A stretch of 25,199 bases of DNA from Gammaproteobacteria bacterium (GTDB lineage Bacteria > Pseudomonadota > Gammaproteobacteria > PS1 > Pseudothioglobaceae): positions 1 to 25,199 of the forward strand of contig JAPYOZ010000008.1 in assembly GCA_029941485.1 (NCBI GenBank). Reading direction: 5' to 3'. Shown here piece by piece: positions 7,790 to 15,234 of the stretch; position 1 is the first letter of the stretch; each line of letters opens with the position of its first letter. Both the position numbers and the translations under genes were made by a program. The notes under the pieces were generated by a model, which was not told where the DNA came from, made no database searches, and worked only from the letters and a program-made list of their open reading frames with translations.

Positions 7790-8738
7790 ATTTAGTGTTG
7801 CGCCAATGATGGATTGGACCGATAGACATTGTCGATATTTTTATCGCTTAATTTCTAAACATACGCAACTCTATACCGAGATGATTACCAGTAAGGCTAT
7901 TTTACACGGTGATAAAAAGCGCCTACTAGACTACCATAAAGATGAGCACCCGCTGGTATTGCAGCTGGGCGGTAGTGACCCAAGCGAGATGGCACAGTGT
8001 GCTAAAATTGCCCAGGACTGGGGTTACGACGAAGTCAATATTAATGCTGGCTGTCCATCAGATAGAGTGCAATCCGGAAGTTTCGGCGCTTGTTTGATGA
8101 ACGCGCCACAAGTAGTGGCGCAGTGTGTCGATGCGATGAAGCAAGTAAGTGATGTCCCTATCACAGTAAAGTCTCGTATTGGTGTTGATAATATGGAAAG
8201 TTACGAAGAATTGACTCATTTTATTACTACCGTGAAAGAAGCAGGGTGTGGTGTTTTTATTATTCATGCGAGAAAGGCTTGGTTAAAAGGCTTGAGTCCA
8301 AAACAAAATCGCACGGTTCCACCGCTTAATTACGATTGGGTGTATCGACTTAAGAAAGATTTTCCAGATTTAAACATAGGTATAAATGGTGGAATTCTAA
8401 ATCTAGAAGAGGTGCAAAATCATTTACAGAAAGTAGACAGTGTAATGCTGGGTAGGACGATTTACCATCAACCTTATTTATTAAGCAATGTGGATGAAAA
8501 AATTTATGACCAATCATCCTCAATTGTAAGTCGCGAACAAGTATTATTAAGTTTTATTGATTACATGAAAGTACAGCATCAACAAGGCGTACCTATTCGA
8601 ACAATGACAAGGCACATTTTAGGCTTGTATCATGGGCAGAAAAATGCCAAAAAATTTAAACGCTTATTGAGCGGATCCAGTGTTGAATTAGACCACTTGT
8701 ATGAATGGTTGAGTTTTATAGAAACGAAGTTAGATTAA
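7773..8738 (+). CDS. dusA: tRNA-dihydrouridine synthase A
   Basis: FMN enzyme that reduces uridine to dihydrouridine in the tRNA D-loop (positions 20/20a for DusA). The 321 residues begin with the DusA-type FSVAPMMDWTD (7-17). The catalytic Cys94 lies in NINAGCPSDRVQ, followed by SGSFGACLM, then VKSRIGVD near 134-141, FIIHARKAWLKGLSPKQNR, and INGGI near 205. The long HARKAWLKGLSPKQNR stretch favours DusA over DusB or DusC. The start lies inside pncC and the stop is 4 bp before ftsA. In many relatives ftsQ or ddl occupies this place before ftsA, so the dcw cluster is broken upstream of ftsA as well as downstream. Confidence 0.95.
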   Translation: MNYPHKFSVAPMMDWTDRHCRYFYRLISKHTQLYTEMITSKAILHGDKKRLLDYHKDEHPLVLQLGGSDPSEMAQCAKIAQDWGYDEVNINAGCPSDRVQSGSFGACLMNAPQVVAQCVDAMKQVSDVPITVKSRIGVDNMESYEELTHFITTVKEAGCGVFIIHARKAWLKGLSPKQNRTVPPLNYDWVYRLKKDFPDLNIGINGGILNLEEVQNHLQKVDSVMLGRTIYHQPYLLSNVDEKIYDQSSSIVSREQVLLSFIDYMKVQHQQGVPIRTMTRHILGLYHGQKNAKKFKRLLSGSSVELDHLYEWLSFIETKLD

Positions 8739-8742
8739 GATT

Positions 8743-9981
8743 ATGGCTGATGAATGGATTGTTAGTATTGATATTGGCTCAAGCAAAATAGCGGTTGTAG
8801 TTGCCGAGGAAAAATTAGATCGATTGCATGTTATAGGCTACACTCAGGCTAATTCGTCGGGCGTTGAAAAAGGCTTGATTACCAATCCAGATTTGGTTTC
8901 TTCAGTGATTAAAAAAATTATAAACAAAGTTGGTGAAAGTTGCGATAAAAACCTTGACAATTCTAATGCCAGCATTAATATTTCTGACAATCGTTTAACC
9001 GTTACTAATCACAGTTCTCGCGTACTTACTAAAGGCAGTGGCAAGATTACCCAAAAAAAAATGAGTGAAGCCATAGAGACTTCTTCTGCCGTTCTAGGTA
9101 TAGCTAATAATGAAGTACTTCATAGTGTTGTTAATAATTTTATTATCAATGAGGATACACCCGATAGTTTGATTACTAATCAACCAATTGGAATGCAAGC
9201 GCGAACAATAAGAGCAAATATGCACATTGTAAGTGTTGCTGAGCGCAATGTTGACAGTGTCATACAAAGTGTTTCCAATAGTGGTTTAGGAGTGGCACAA
9301 GTTGTTCTAGATTCAATGGCTATTAGCGAGGCATACATAACTGAAGAAGAGAAAGAGGATGGCGTTTGTTTGGTTGATATTGGCGCTGGAGTAACTAATT
9401 TTTCCATTTTTAAAAATGGAGGAATTACCCATAGTGCCGTTATTCAATTAGGCGGTGAAAATATTACCAAAGACATTGTTTATGCATTTGGTACCTCATT
9501 TGAAGAAGCAGAAGATTTAAAAATTAAACACGGTCATGTTAAAAACAATTTATTAACAGAAGAAAAATTGATACAATTTTCTCAAGGACCTAACTCCCAA
9601 GAATGTTATTTATCAAATTACGATTTAATAGAGGCAATCAAAAAGTCGTATCTAAAGTTGTTTGCTTCTGTTAAAAAAGACATTAATAAGCAGGCAAAGT
9701 GTCGATTAAAGGCGGGTTTTGTTTTAACGGGCGGTGCATCAAAAATACCAGGCTGTGCTGAATTTTTTATGAAGTCATCAAGAACAAAGACAAAGTTAGG
9801 TCGGGTAAATGAACAGAAAATTACTGGCAATGTAAATATGATTTCCGATTCAACTTATGCATCAGCACTGGGCTTATTATTGTATGAGGCTGATGAATCT
9901 CATTTAGAAGTGGTACAATCACAAGAAAATTTGGGAATTTCAAGGTGGATTAAAGGTAAATTAAAGCTAGGTGAGTTTTAA
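8743..9981 (+). CDS. ftsA: Cell division protein FtsA
   Basis: Actin-like ATPase that tethers FtsZ filaments to the membrane and recruits later division proteins. The 412 residues show the actin-fold phosphate-1 loop VSIDIGSSKI (7-16), phosphate-2 VDIGAGVTNFS near 210-220, and the adenosine motif LTGGASKIPG near 330. Between the first two lies the FtsA-specific 1C domain. The C-terminus ISRWIKGKLKLGEF is a plausible amphipathic membrane-targeting helix. The frame is intact and does not look like a relic. The odd point is the context: the next gene, 4 bp later, is lpxC, with no ftsZ or remnant between them. FtsA has no known division role without FtsZ, so ftsZ must lie elsewhere or division has changed. 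Confidence 0.95.
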   Translation: MADEWIVSIDIGSSKIAVVVAEEKLDRLHVIGYTQANSSGVEKGLITNPDLVSSVIKKIINKVGESCDKNLDNSNASINISDNRLTVTNHSSRVLTKGSGKITQKKMSEAIETSSAVLGIANNEVLHSVVNNFIINEDTPDSLITNQPIGMQARTIRANMHIVSVAERNVDSVIQSVSNSGLGVAQVVLDSMAISEAYITEEEKEDGVCLVDIGAGVTNFSIFKNGGITHSAVIQLGGENITKDIVYAFGTSFEEAEDLKIKHGHVKNNLLTEEKLIQFSQGPNSQECYLSNYDLIEAIKKSYLKLFASVKKDINKQAKCRLKAGFVLTGGASKIPGCAEFFMKSSRTKTKLGRVNEQKITGNVNMISDSTYASALGLLLYEADESHLEVVQSQENLGISRWIKGKLKLGEF

Positions 9982-9985
9982 ATCG

Positions 9986-10897
9986 ATGATTAAGCAAAGA
10001 ACAATTAAAAAAACAGTTAAAGCACGTGGTATTGGTATTCATAGTGGTAGCATTGTTAACATGACACTTGTCCCTGCAGAAATTGACCATGGTGTGGTGT
10101 TTAGACGTATGGACGTGGGTGGTAAATTGGTACGAGCGCACAATGCTTTTGTTAATGAAGTGGTACTTTCTACTGGACTTGAAAATCAGGGAGTTAAAGT
10201 GTCAACGGTTGAACATTTGATGAGTGCATTTTCAGCGTTAGGTATTGACAATGTTTTGGTTGAGCTGGATTCGTTCGAAGTGCCAATTATGGACGGCTCT
10301 TCTGCACCGTTTATTTTTTTGGTGCAATCTGCAGGTATTGAAGAGCAGGACGCGCATAAGAAGTTTTTTGTTATTCATGAAGTAGTAAAGGTTAAAAATG
10401 ATGATGGTTGGGCTCAAGTCTCCCCCTATGAGGGATTTAAAGTAACACTTGAAATTGATTTTGATCATAAAAAAGTAAAAGAAAGTGGTCAAAAACTTAG
10501 TATTGACTTTGCGCAACAATCTTATTTAAAAGAGATTTCGCGCGCCAGAACCTTCGGCTATATGAAAGACGTTGAGACGATGCAAAGACAAAATCTGGCA
10601 CTTGGTGCGAGTATGGATAATGCCATTGCTTTGAGTGATGACGATGTTTTAAATGAAGATGGTATGCGCTATCAAAATGAATTCGTCAAACACAAGATAT
10701 TAGACATTGTAGGCGATATGTATTTATTAGGCTCTAACTTAATTGGTCATTATGAAGGCTACAAGACTGGACACTTGTTAAATGATCAGCTACTTTCGGC
10801 CATTCTTGAAAGACCAGACACATGGTCAATCGAGACCTTTGAGTCTGAAGATTCACCCATCCAATTCTACTCTGAAGATTGGCAAAATTCCTTATAA
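9986..10897 (+). CDS. lpxC: UDP-3-O-acyl-N-acetylglucosamine deacetylase
   Basis: Zinc enzyme for the committed step of lipid A synthesis. I chose ATG 9986 (303 residues) over GTG 9971 because the protein then begins MIKQRT like E. coli LpxC. Zinc ligand H77 lies in STVEHLMSA, corresponding to E. coli H79. Further conserved pieces are VPIMDGSSAPF, ISRARTFGY, LNEDGMRY and KHKILDIVGDMYLLG, which carries the second His and the Asp ligand. The gene follows ftsA after 4 bp, with a GGTGAG-like sequence near 9970-9974 at a rather long distance. It ends the plus-strand run that began at uppP. It is good evidence for a Gram-negative outer membrane containing lipid A. Confidence 0.96.
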   Translation: MIKQRTIKKTVKARGIGIHSGSIVNMTLVPAEIDHGVVFRRMDVGGKLVRAHNAFVNEVVLSTGLENQGVKVSTVEHLMSAFSALGIDNVLVELDSFEVPIMDGSSAPFIFLVQSAGIEEQDAHKKFFVIHEVVKVKNDDGWAQVSPYEGFKVTLEIDFDHKKVKESGQKLSIDFAQQSYLKEISRARTFGYMKDVETMQRQNLALGASMDNAIALSDDDVLNEDGMRYQNEFVKHKILDIVGDMYLLGSNLIGHYEGYKTGHLLNDQLLSAILERPDTWSIETFESEDSPIQFYSEDWQNSL

Positions 10898-10909
10898 ACA
10901 GTAATTTTC

Positions 10910-10932
10910 CCTAAGTGCTCCTTAGGTATAAT
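10910..10932 (+). promoter_or_regulatory. Candidate ilv promoter with adjoining dyad
   Basis: A perfect TATAAT (10927-10932) lies 30 bp before ilvB. Directly against it is an inverted repeat, CCTAAG (10910-10915) and CTTAGG (10921-10926), separated by 5 bases, in the usual -35/-10 spacer. It could be a repressor site or an mRNA hairpin ending lpxC; T6 follows only 13 bases later, so a normal terminator is less likely. No good -35 is visible. Confidence 0.45.
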
Positions 10933-10961
10933 TAATAAGTTTTTTATTCTTGAAATAAGCA

Positions 10962-12695
10962 ATGAAGTTAAATGGCGCTCAAATATTGGTAAAAAGCCTT
11001 AAGAACGAGAGTGTGGAGCATATCTTTGGATATCCTGGTGGTGCCGTGTTGCATATTTATGATGCATTGGATGCACAGAATGATATTATGCACATTCTTG
11101 TTCGTCATGAACAAGGTGCAGCTCATGCCGCAGATGGTTATGCCAGAGCAAGTGGTAAAGTTGGTGTTGTGTTGGTGACTTCAGGTCCAGGCATTACTAA
11201 TGCAGTTACAGGTATTGCAACGGCCTATATGGATTCTATTCCAATGGTGGTTATATCGGGGCAAGTACCTTCACCACTGATTGGCAACGATGCTTTTCAA
11301 GAGGTTGATGCAGTAGGCATTACTCGTTCTTGTGTAAAGCATAATTTTTTAATCAAAGACATTGATCAAATTGCTTCTACCGTGAAAAAAGCATTTCACA
11401 TTGCCAGTACTGGTCGCCCTGGCCCAGTCTTAATTGACATTCCAAAAGACATTACCATTGCACAAACTCAGGAGCCAACTTACAGTGGTGTGGTTGATAT
11501 GCGTTCATACCAACCGATTGTTGATGGTGAGCCAGAGCAAATTACCAGAGCGGCTGAGCTAATTTTATCGTCAAAACAGCCTATTATTTATGCAGGCGGT
11601 GGTTGCGTGATTGGTAATGCAGATCAAGAGCTTAGAGAATTTACCCGTCAATTGAATTTTCCAATTACTCAAACATTAATGGGTTTGGGTGCTTATCCGG
11701 CGAATGATGAGTTATTTTTAGGCATGTTAGGCATGCACGGTACCTATGAGGCTAATATGTCAATGCACGATTCAGATTGTGTGATTGCAGTCGGTGCAAG
11801 ATTTGACGATCGAATTACTGCAAATATAGATAAGTTCTGCCCAACGGCAAAGATTATTCACATTGACATTGACCCTTCATCCATTGGTAAAAATGTTGCT
11901 GTGGATGTAGCAATTGTGGGCGAAGTAAAATCTGTTTTGCAAGATCTAATTACGGCTTTAAAAGACAAGAAAACAGCCGATATTTCCACTTGGTGGTCTC
12001 AAATTAAACAGTGGCGTAGTGTTGATTCATTGGCTTATCAAACCAAAGAAGGTGTAATCAAACCTCAAACCGTAATTGAAACTTTGTATGAGGTTACTAA
12101 CGGTAAAGCTATTGTTACCTCCGACGTGGGTCAGCACCAGATGTGGGCAGCGCAGTATTATCATTTTGATGAGCCACGCCGTTGGATTAATTCCGGCGGT
12201 CTGGGTACAATGGGTTTTGGTTTGCCCGCAGCAATGGGTGCTAAATTGGCCAAACCTGAAATGGATGTCGCTTGTGTAACCGGCGAAGGTAGTATTCAAA
12301 TGATGACTCAAGAGTTGTCAACCATGTTGCAATACAATACTCCGGTAAAAATTATTAATTTGAACAACGGCTATTTAGGCATGGTTCGCCAGTGGCAAGA
12401 ATTCTTCTACGAAAAACGCTATGCTATGTCATACATGGAGGCTTTACCTGATTTTGTCAAATTAGCAGAAAGTTATGGTCATATTGGTATTAAAGTGGAA
12501 AAATCAGCTGATTTGAAAGACGCGATGATTGAAGCCTTTAAACAGAAAGACCGTACTGTATTTTTGGACATTATCACCGATCCTAATGAAAACGTATTCC
12601 CAATGATTCCATCGGGTGCAGGACACAATGAAATGTTGTTGGCGGGGCGCGATGAAATGGCTTCAATTAATGACGAGGGGCTTAATCTAGTATAA
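10962..12695 (+). CDS. ilvB: Acetolactate synthase, large subunit
   Basis: Thiamine-diphosphate enzyme making acetolactate or acetohydroxybutyrate, the first shared step of valine, leucine and isoleucine synthesis. The 577 residues have the usual three domains. The catalytic Glu50 lies in RHEQGAAHAADGYAR, the central FAD-binding domain contains GARFDDR, and the C-terminal ThDP motif is GEGSIQM followed by NNGYLGMVRQWQ. The motif has GEG rather than the commoner GDG, and GEGSIQM occurs in other proteobacterial large subunits. It is followed 2 bp later by the matching small subunit gene, supporting a biosynthetic rather than catabolic enzyme. The symbol ilvI would be equally acceptable. Confidence 0.96.
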   Translation: MKLNGAQILVKSLKNESVEHIFGYPGGAVLHIYDALDAQNDIMHILVRHEQGAAHAADGYARASGKVGVVLVTSGPGITNAVTGIATAYMDSIPMVVISGQVPSPLIGNDAFQEVDAVGITRSCVKHNFLIKDIDQIASTVKKAFHIASTGRPGPVLIDIPKDITIAQTQEPTYSGVVDMRSYQPIVDGEPEQITRAAELILSSKQPIIYAGGGCVIGNADQELREFTRQLNFPITQTLMGLGAYPANDELFLGMLGMHGTYEANMSMHDSDCVIAVGARFDDRITANIDKFCPTAKIIHIDIDPSSIGKNVAVDVAIVGEVKSVLQDLITALKDKKTADISTWWSQIKQWRSVDSLAYQTKEGVIKPQTVIETLYEVTNGKAIVTSDVGQHQMWAAQYYHFDEPRRWINSGGLGTMGFGLPAAMGAKLAKPEMDVACVTGEGSIQMMTQELSTMLQYNTPVKIINLNNGYLGMVRQWQEFFYEKRYAMSYMEALPDFVKLAESYGHIGIKVEKSADLKDAMIEAFKQKDRTVFLDIITDPNENVFPMIPSGAGHNEMLLAGRDEMASINDEGLNLV

Positions 12696-12697
12696 TC

Positions 12698-13180
12698 ATG
12701 AGACACATTATTTCAGTATTGTTAGAAAATGAAGCTGGCGCTTTATCTAGGGTGGCAGGGTTGTTCTCGGCTAGAGGATTTAATATTGAATCACTGACTG
12801 TTGCAGCAACAAACGATTTAACACTATCACGCATGACTATTGTGAGTGTGGGGAATGATAATATTATTGAACAGATTGTTAAACAACTATATAAGCTAAT
12901 TGACGTGGTTAAGGTGACAGACCTGACAGCAACAGAACACATTGAGCGCGAATTGTTATTGGTTAAGATTGATGTCAATCAAAACACCCAAGCGGACATT
13001 GATAAGAAAATTGATGAATTTTCAGCCAAAATTGTTGATGTGTCAGAAGACACCTACATCATTGAGCTGGCAGGACAAAGTAAAAAAATTAATGATTTTT
13101 TAGATTCACTTGGTGCATTTAAAATTTTAGAGGTTTCTAGAACAGGCGTTACCGGCGTTTGTCAGAGAAGGGAAAGTTAA
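12698..13180 (+). CDS. ilvH: Acetolactate synthase, small regulatory subunit
   Basis: Regulatory partner of the large subunit; it raises activity and in homologues confers valine feedback inhibition. The 160 residues begin with the ACT domain RHIISVLLENEAGALSRVAGLFSARGFNIESL (residues 2-33) and have the C-terminal small-subunit domain starting near residue 85. It has the IlvH-type full length rather than the short IlvM or IlvN form. The 2 bp gap to ilvB suggests translational coupling. It is followed 41 bp later by ilvC. Confidence 0.96.
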   Translation: MRHIISVLLENEAGALSRVAGLFSARGFNIESLTVAATNDLTLSRMTIVSVGNDNIIEQIVKQLYKLIDVVKVTDLTATEHIERELLLVKIDVNQNTQADIDKKIDEFSAKIVDVSEDTYIIELAGQSKKINDFLDSLGAFKILEVSRTGVTGVCQRRES

Positions 13181-13221
13181 ATAATAAAGTATATTAAGTG
13201 CGTTAAATACAAAGGAAAAAA

Positions 13222-14220
13222 ATGAATAGATATTACGATAAAGATGCAGATTTAAACATTATTAAAGGCATGAAAGTTGCAATTATTGGGTATGGTTCAC
13301 AAGGTCATGCTCAAGCAAATAACTTACAAGATTCTGGTGTAGAAGTTGTAGTTGGATTGCGAGATGGTTCTGCCAGTGCACAAAAAGCAACAGGTGCTGG
13401 TTTGAGCGTTAAGTCAGTCGAAGACGCAACCGCATGGGCGGATCTAGTGATGATTTTGGCGCCCGATGAATTTCAAGCTAAAATTTATACCGATAATATC
13501 GAGCCAAACCTTAAAGAGGGCGCAACACTGGCTTTTTCACATGGTTTAAATATTCATTATGAAATGATTACCCCAAGAGCAGATCTTAATGTCATTATGA
13601 TTGCTCCTAAGGCGCCAGGTCACACAGTGCGTTCAGAATTTGAAAAAGGTGGTGGTATTCCTGATTTAATCGCTGTACAACAAGATGTATCTGGCACAGC
13701 AAAAGACATTGCATTATCTTATGCGTCAGCAATCGGTGGTGGTCGTACAGGTATTTTGGAAACTTCGTTTAGAGAAGAAACAGAAACAGATTTATTTGGT
13801 GAGCAAGTCGTTTTATGTGGTGGTACAACAGCTTTAGTTCAAGCGGGTTTTGAAACTCTAGTAGAAGCAGGTTACGAGCCAGAGATGGCGTATTTTGAGT
13901 GTTTACACGAGCTGAAGCTAATTGTTGATTTAATGTATGAAGGCGGTATTGCTAACATGCGTTATTCAATTTCAAACACGGCAGAATACGGTGATGTGAC
14001 TCGTGGGCCACGTATTGTAACTGATGAAACTAAAGCGGAAATGAAGAAAATTTTGGGCGAAATCCAAGATGGTTCATTTGCTAAAGAGTTTGTGGCTAAT
14101 GTTGGTGATTTACCAGCACGTCGTGAAGTTCAGCGTCAGCACAAAATTGAGCAAGTGGGTGAATCGCTACGATCAATGATGCCTTGGATTAACAAGATTG
14201 TCGATCAGAGTAAAAACTAA
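13222..14220 (+). CDS. ilvC: Ketol-acid reductoisomerase (class I)
   Basis: NADPH- and Mg2+-dependent enzyme converting acetolactate to dihydroxyisovalerate (and the isoleucine equivalent). The 332-residue length is that of the short class I form, unlike the 491-residue E. coli enzyme. The Rossmann motif is GYGSQGHAQANNL (23-35), followed by MIAPKAPGHTVR, the metal-binding ETETDLFGEQ and ECLHELKLIVDL in the knotted C-terminal domain, and ISNTAEYGD. An AAAGGA ribosome binding site precedes the ATG at 13222. A strong terminator follows, closing ilvBHC. Confidence 0.97.
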   Translation: MNRYYDKDADLNIIKGMKVAIIGYGSQGHAQANNLQDSGVEVVVGLRDGSASAQKATGAGLSVKSVEDATAWADLVMILAPDEFQAKIYTDNIEPNLKEGATLAFSHGLNIHYEMITPRADLNVIMIAPKAPGHTVRSEFEKGGGIPDLIAVQQDVSGTAKDIALSYASAIGGGRTGILETSFREETETDLFGEQVVLCGGTTALVQAGFETLVEAGYEPEMAYFECLHELKLIVDLMYEGGIANMRYSISNTAEYGDVTRGPRIVTDETKAEMKKILGEIQDGSFAKEFVANVGDLPARREVQRQHKIEQVGESLRSMMPWINKIVDQSKN

Positions 14221-14230
14221 AAAAACTTTT

Positions 14231-14260
14231 AAAACGCCCAACTTAGTTGGGCGTTTTAAT
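14231..14260 (+). terminator. Intrinsic terminator after ilvC
   Basis: A perfect 12-bp stem (14231-14242 with 14246-14257, loop TTA) contains CGCCCAAC and GTTGGGCG and ends in TTTTAATTT. It starts 10 bases after the ilvC stop. The A-run on the left arm would also let it work on the other strand. Confidence 0.92.
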
Positions 14261-14271
14261 TTATAAAGCGC

Positions 14272-14277
14272 TATAAT
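14272..14277 (+). promoter_or_regulatory. pssA promoter -10, predicted leaderless start
   Basis: A perfect TATAAT ends 6 bases before the ATG at 14284. With the standard distance, transcription would start on the A of the ATG itself. No Shine-Dalgarno sequence is present. A possible TTGGGC -35 (14247-14252) overlaps the terminator and is 19 bp away. Confidence 0.6.
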
Positions 14278-14283
14278 CGCAAC

Positions 14284-15060
14284 ATGATAAGTCAAAAAGT
14301 AAAAAGCACTCCTCATGGGGTTACTAAAAAAAGAGGGGTTTATTTGTTGCCAAATGTCTTGACAACGTTTGGTTTGTTTTCCGGCTTCTTTGCTATTATT
14401 CTTGCAACCAAAGGTCAGTATGCGGATGCTGCCGTTGCTATTTTTGTCGCCATGCTGTTTGATGGCTTGGATGGCCGTGTCGCACGTCTTACCAATACTC
14501 AAAGTTCGTTTGGTGAGCAATATGATTCAATGGCAGACATGCTTTCATTTTGTGTTGCGCCAGCACTGTTGATGTATTTTTGGCAATTTTCTGATTTGGG
14601 TAAAATTGGCTGGCTAGGGGCTTTTGTTTACACGGCTGCTGGTGCTCTACGTTTGGCTCGGTTTAATGCCCAGATTAATGTTCAAGACAAGCGTTATTTT
14701 CAGGGCTTACCTTCGCCAGCAGCAGCAGCATTGATTGCCGGCATGGTTTGGGCTAAGCAAAATATTGGCGTCACTGATTATGATCAATACTTAACGCTAG
14801 TCAGTTGGATTATTTTGGTGGGTGCTGGTGTACTAATGGTGAGCAATGTTCGTTATTACAGTTTTAAAGAAATTAACTTAAAAGGCAGGTCCTCTTTTAA
14901 ATTGTTGTTGATTGCTACATTAATTATTATTGTGATAACACTATGGCCCAGTGCAATTTTATTTATTTTCTTTTTTATTTATGCATTATCAGGTTTGATT
15001 ATGACCATGATTGAAGTGAGGAAAAAACGACAATTTAAAAAACGAGTAAAAAAGGCTTAA
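14284..15060 (+). CDS. pssA: CDP-diacylglycerol-serine O-phosphatidyltransferase
   Basis: Membrane enzyme making phosphatidylserine, the precursor of phosphatidylethanolamine. The CDP-alcohol phosphatidyltransferase signature is complete, with D60, D63-G64, A67-R68, G77, D81 and D85 (DGLDGRVAR through YDSMADM). Hydrophobic helices lie on both sides and in the C-terminal half, and the chain ends in a Lys/Arg-rich tail. This 258-residue multi-pass type is the PssA found in most bacteria, unrelated to the peripheral PLD-type enzyme of E. coli. The order ilvBHC-pssA-leuA is shared with many other proteobacteria. Phosphatidylglycerophosphate synthase shares the fold, but GLPSPAAAA and the motif context favour serine as acceptor. 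Confidence 0.92.
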   Translation: MISQKVKSTPHGVTKKRGVYLLPNVLTTFGLFSGFFAIILATKGQYADAAVAIFVAMLFDGLDGRVARLTNTQSSFGEQYDSMADMLSFCVAPALLMYFWQFSDLGKIGWLGAFVYTAAGALRLARFNAQINVQDKRYFQGLPSPAAAALIAGMVWAKQNIGVTDYDQYLTLVSWIILVGAGVLMVSNVRYYSFKEINLKGRSSFKLLLIATLIIIVITLWPSAILFIFFFIYALSGLIMTMIEVRKKRQFKKRVKKA

Positions 15061-15068
15061 TATTGCTT

Positions 15069-15074
15069 TATAAT
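15069..15074 (+). promoter_or_regulatory. -10 box upstream of leuA
   Basis: A perfect TATAAT lies 9 bp after the pssA stop. Predicted transcription start is near 15081, one base before the ATG of a 23-codon reading frame. The layout repeats that of pssA. No good -35 is seen. Confidence 0.55.
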
Positions 15075-15081
15075 TCGCACT

Positions 15082-15153
15082 ATGAGTCAACAAGTTACAA
15101 TTTATGCGTTTCCACAAGGCAATCTCTTAGTCTTAAAACGATTATTGCCGTAA
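15082..15153 (+). CDS. Candidate leu leader peptide (23 codons)
   Basis: The short frame runs from ATG 15082 to TAA 15151 and encodes a peptide ending NLLVLKRLLP. Five of its last nine codons are leucine (CTC, TTA, TTA, TTA, TTG), and leuA follows 81 bp later. This resembles the leader peptides of attenuated leu operons. Supporting it, GGCAAT (15118-15123) just before the Leu codons can pair with ATTGCC (15144-15149), while TTGCC (15145-15149) can alternatively pair with GGCAA (15154-15158) around a GTAA loop. Against it, I see no U-tract terminator before leuA. It could also be the remnant of a lost gene. I do not recognise the N-terminal half. Confidence 0.4.
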   Translation: MSQQVTIYAFPQGNLLVLKRLLP

Positions 15154-15158
15154 GGCAA
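15118..15158 (+). promoter_or_regulatory. Two mutually exclusive RNA pairings before leuA
   Basis: Segment 15144-15149 can pair upstream (15118-15123, 6 bp) or downstream (15154-15158, 5 bp, GTAA tetraloop enclosing the stop codon of the short frame). A ribosome stalled on the Leu codons would block the upstream pairing. No run of T follows, so any control would be by translation or a factor, not by a classical intrinsic terminator. Confidence 0.35.
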
Positions 15159-15234
15159 ATTAACTCTCGCACGATTGAAAAGTCTTGCACCTCAAAACTT
15201 AAACATAACAACATAAAAAAACACAGGAGGCTTG

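Noticed and set aside
9971..9985. GTG 9971 as lpxC start.
   Set aside because: It adds five residues before the conserved MIKQRT start of LpxC and overlaps ftsA; ATG 9986 fits the family better.
10238..10519. A 93-codon minus-strand frame.
   Set aside because: Antisense to lpxC; the composition is typical of a shadow frame and there is no start signal.
12027..12311. Minus- and plus-strand frames of 94 and 67 codons.
   Set aside because: Both lie inside the thiamine-binding domain of ilvB and have no features of their own.
15232..15234. TTG 15232 as leuA start.
   Set aside because: Only one base from AGGAGG; the next codon is ATG at a more usable distance and matches the family start.
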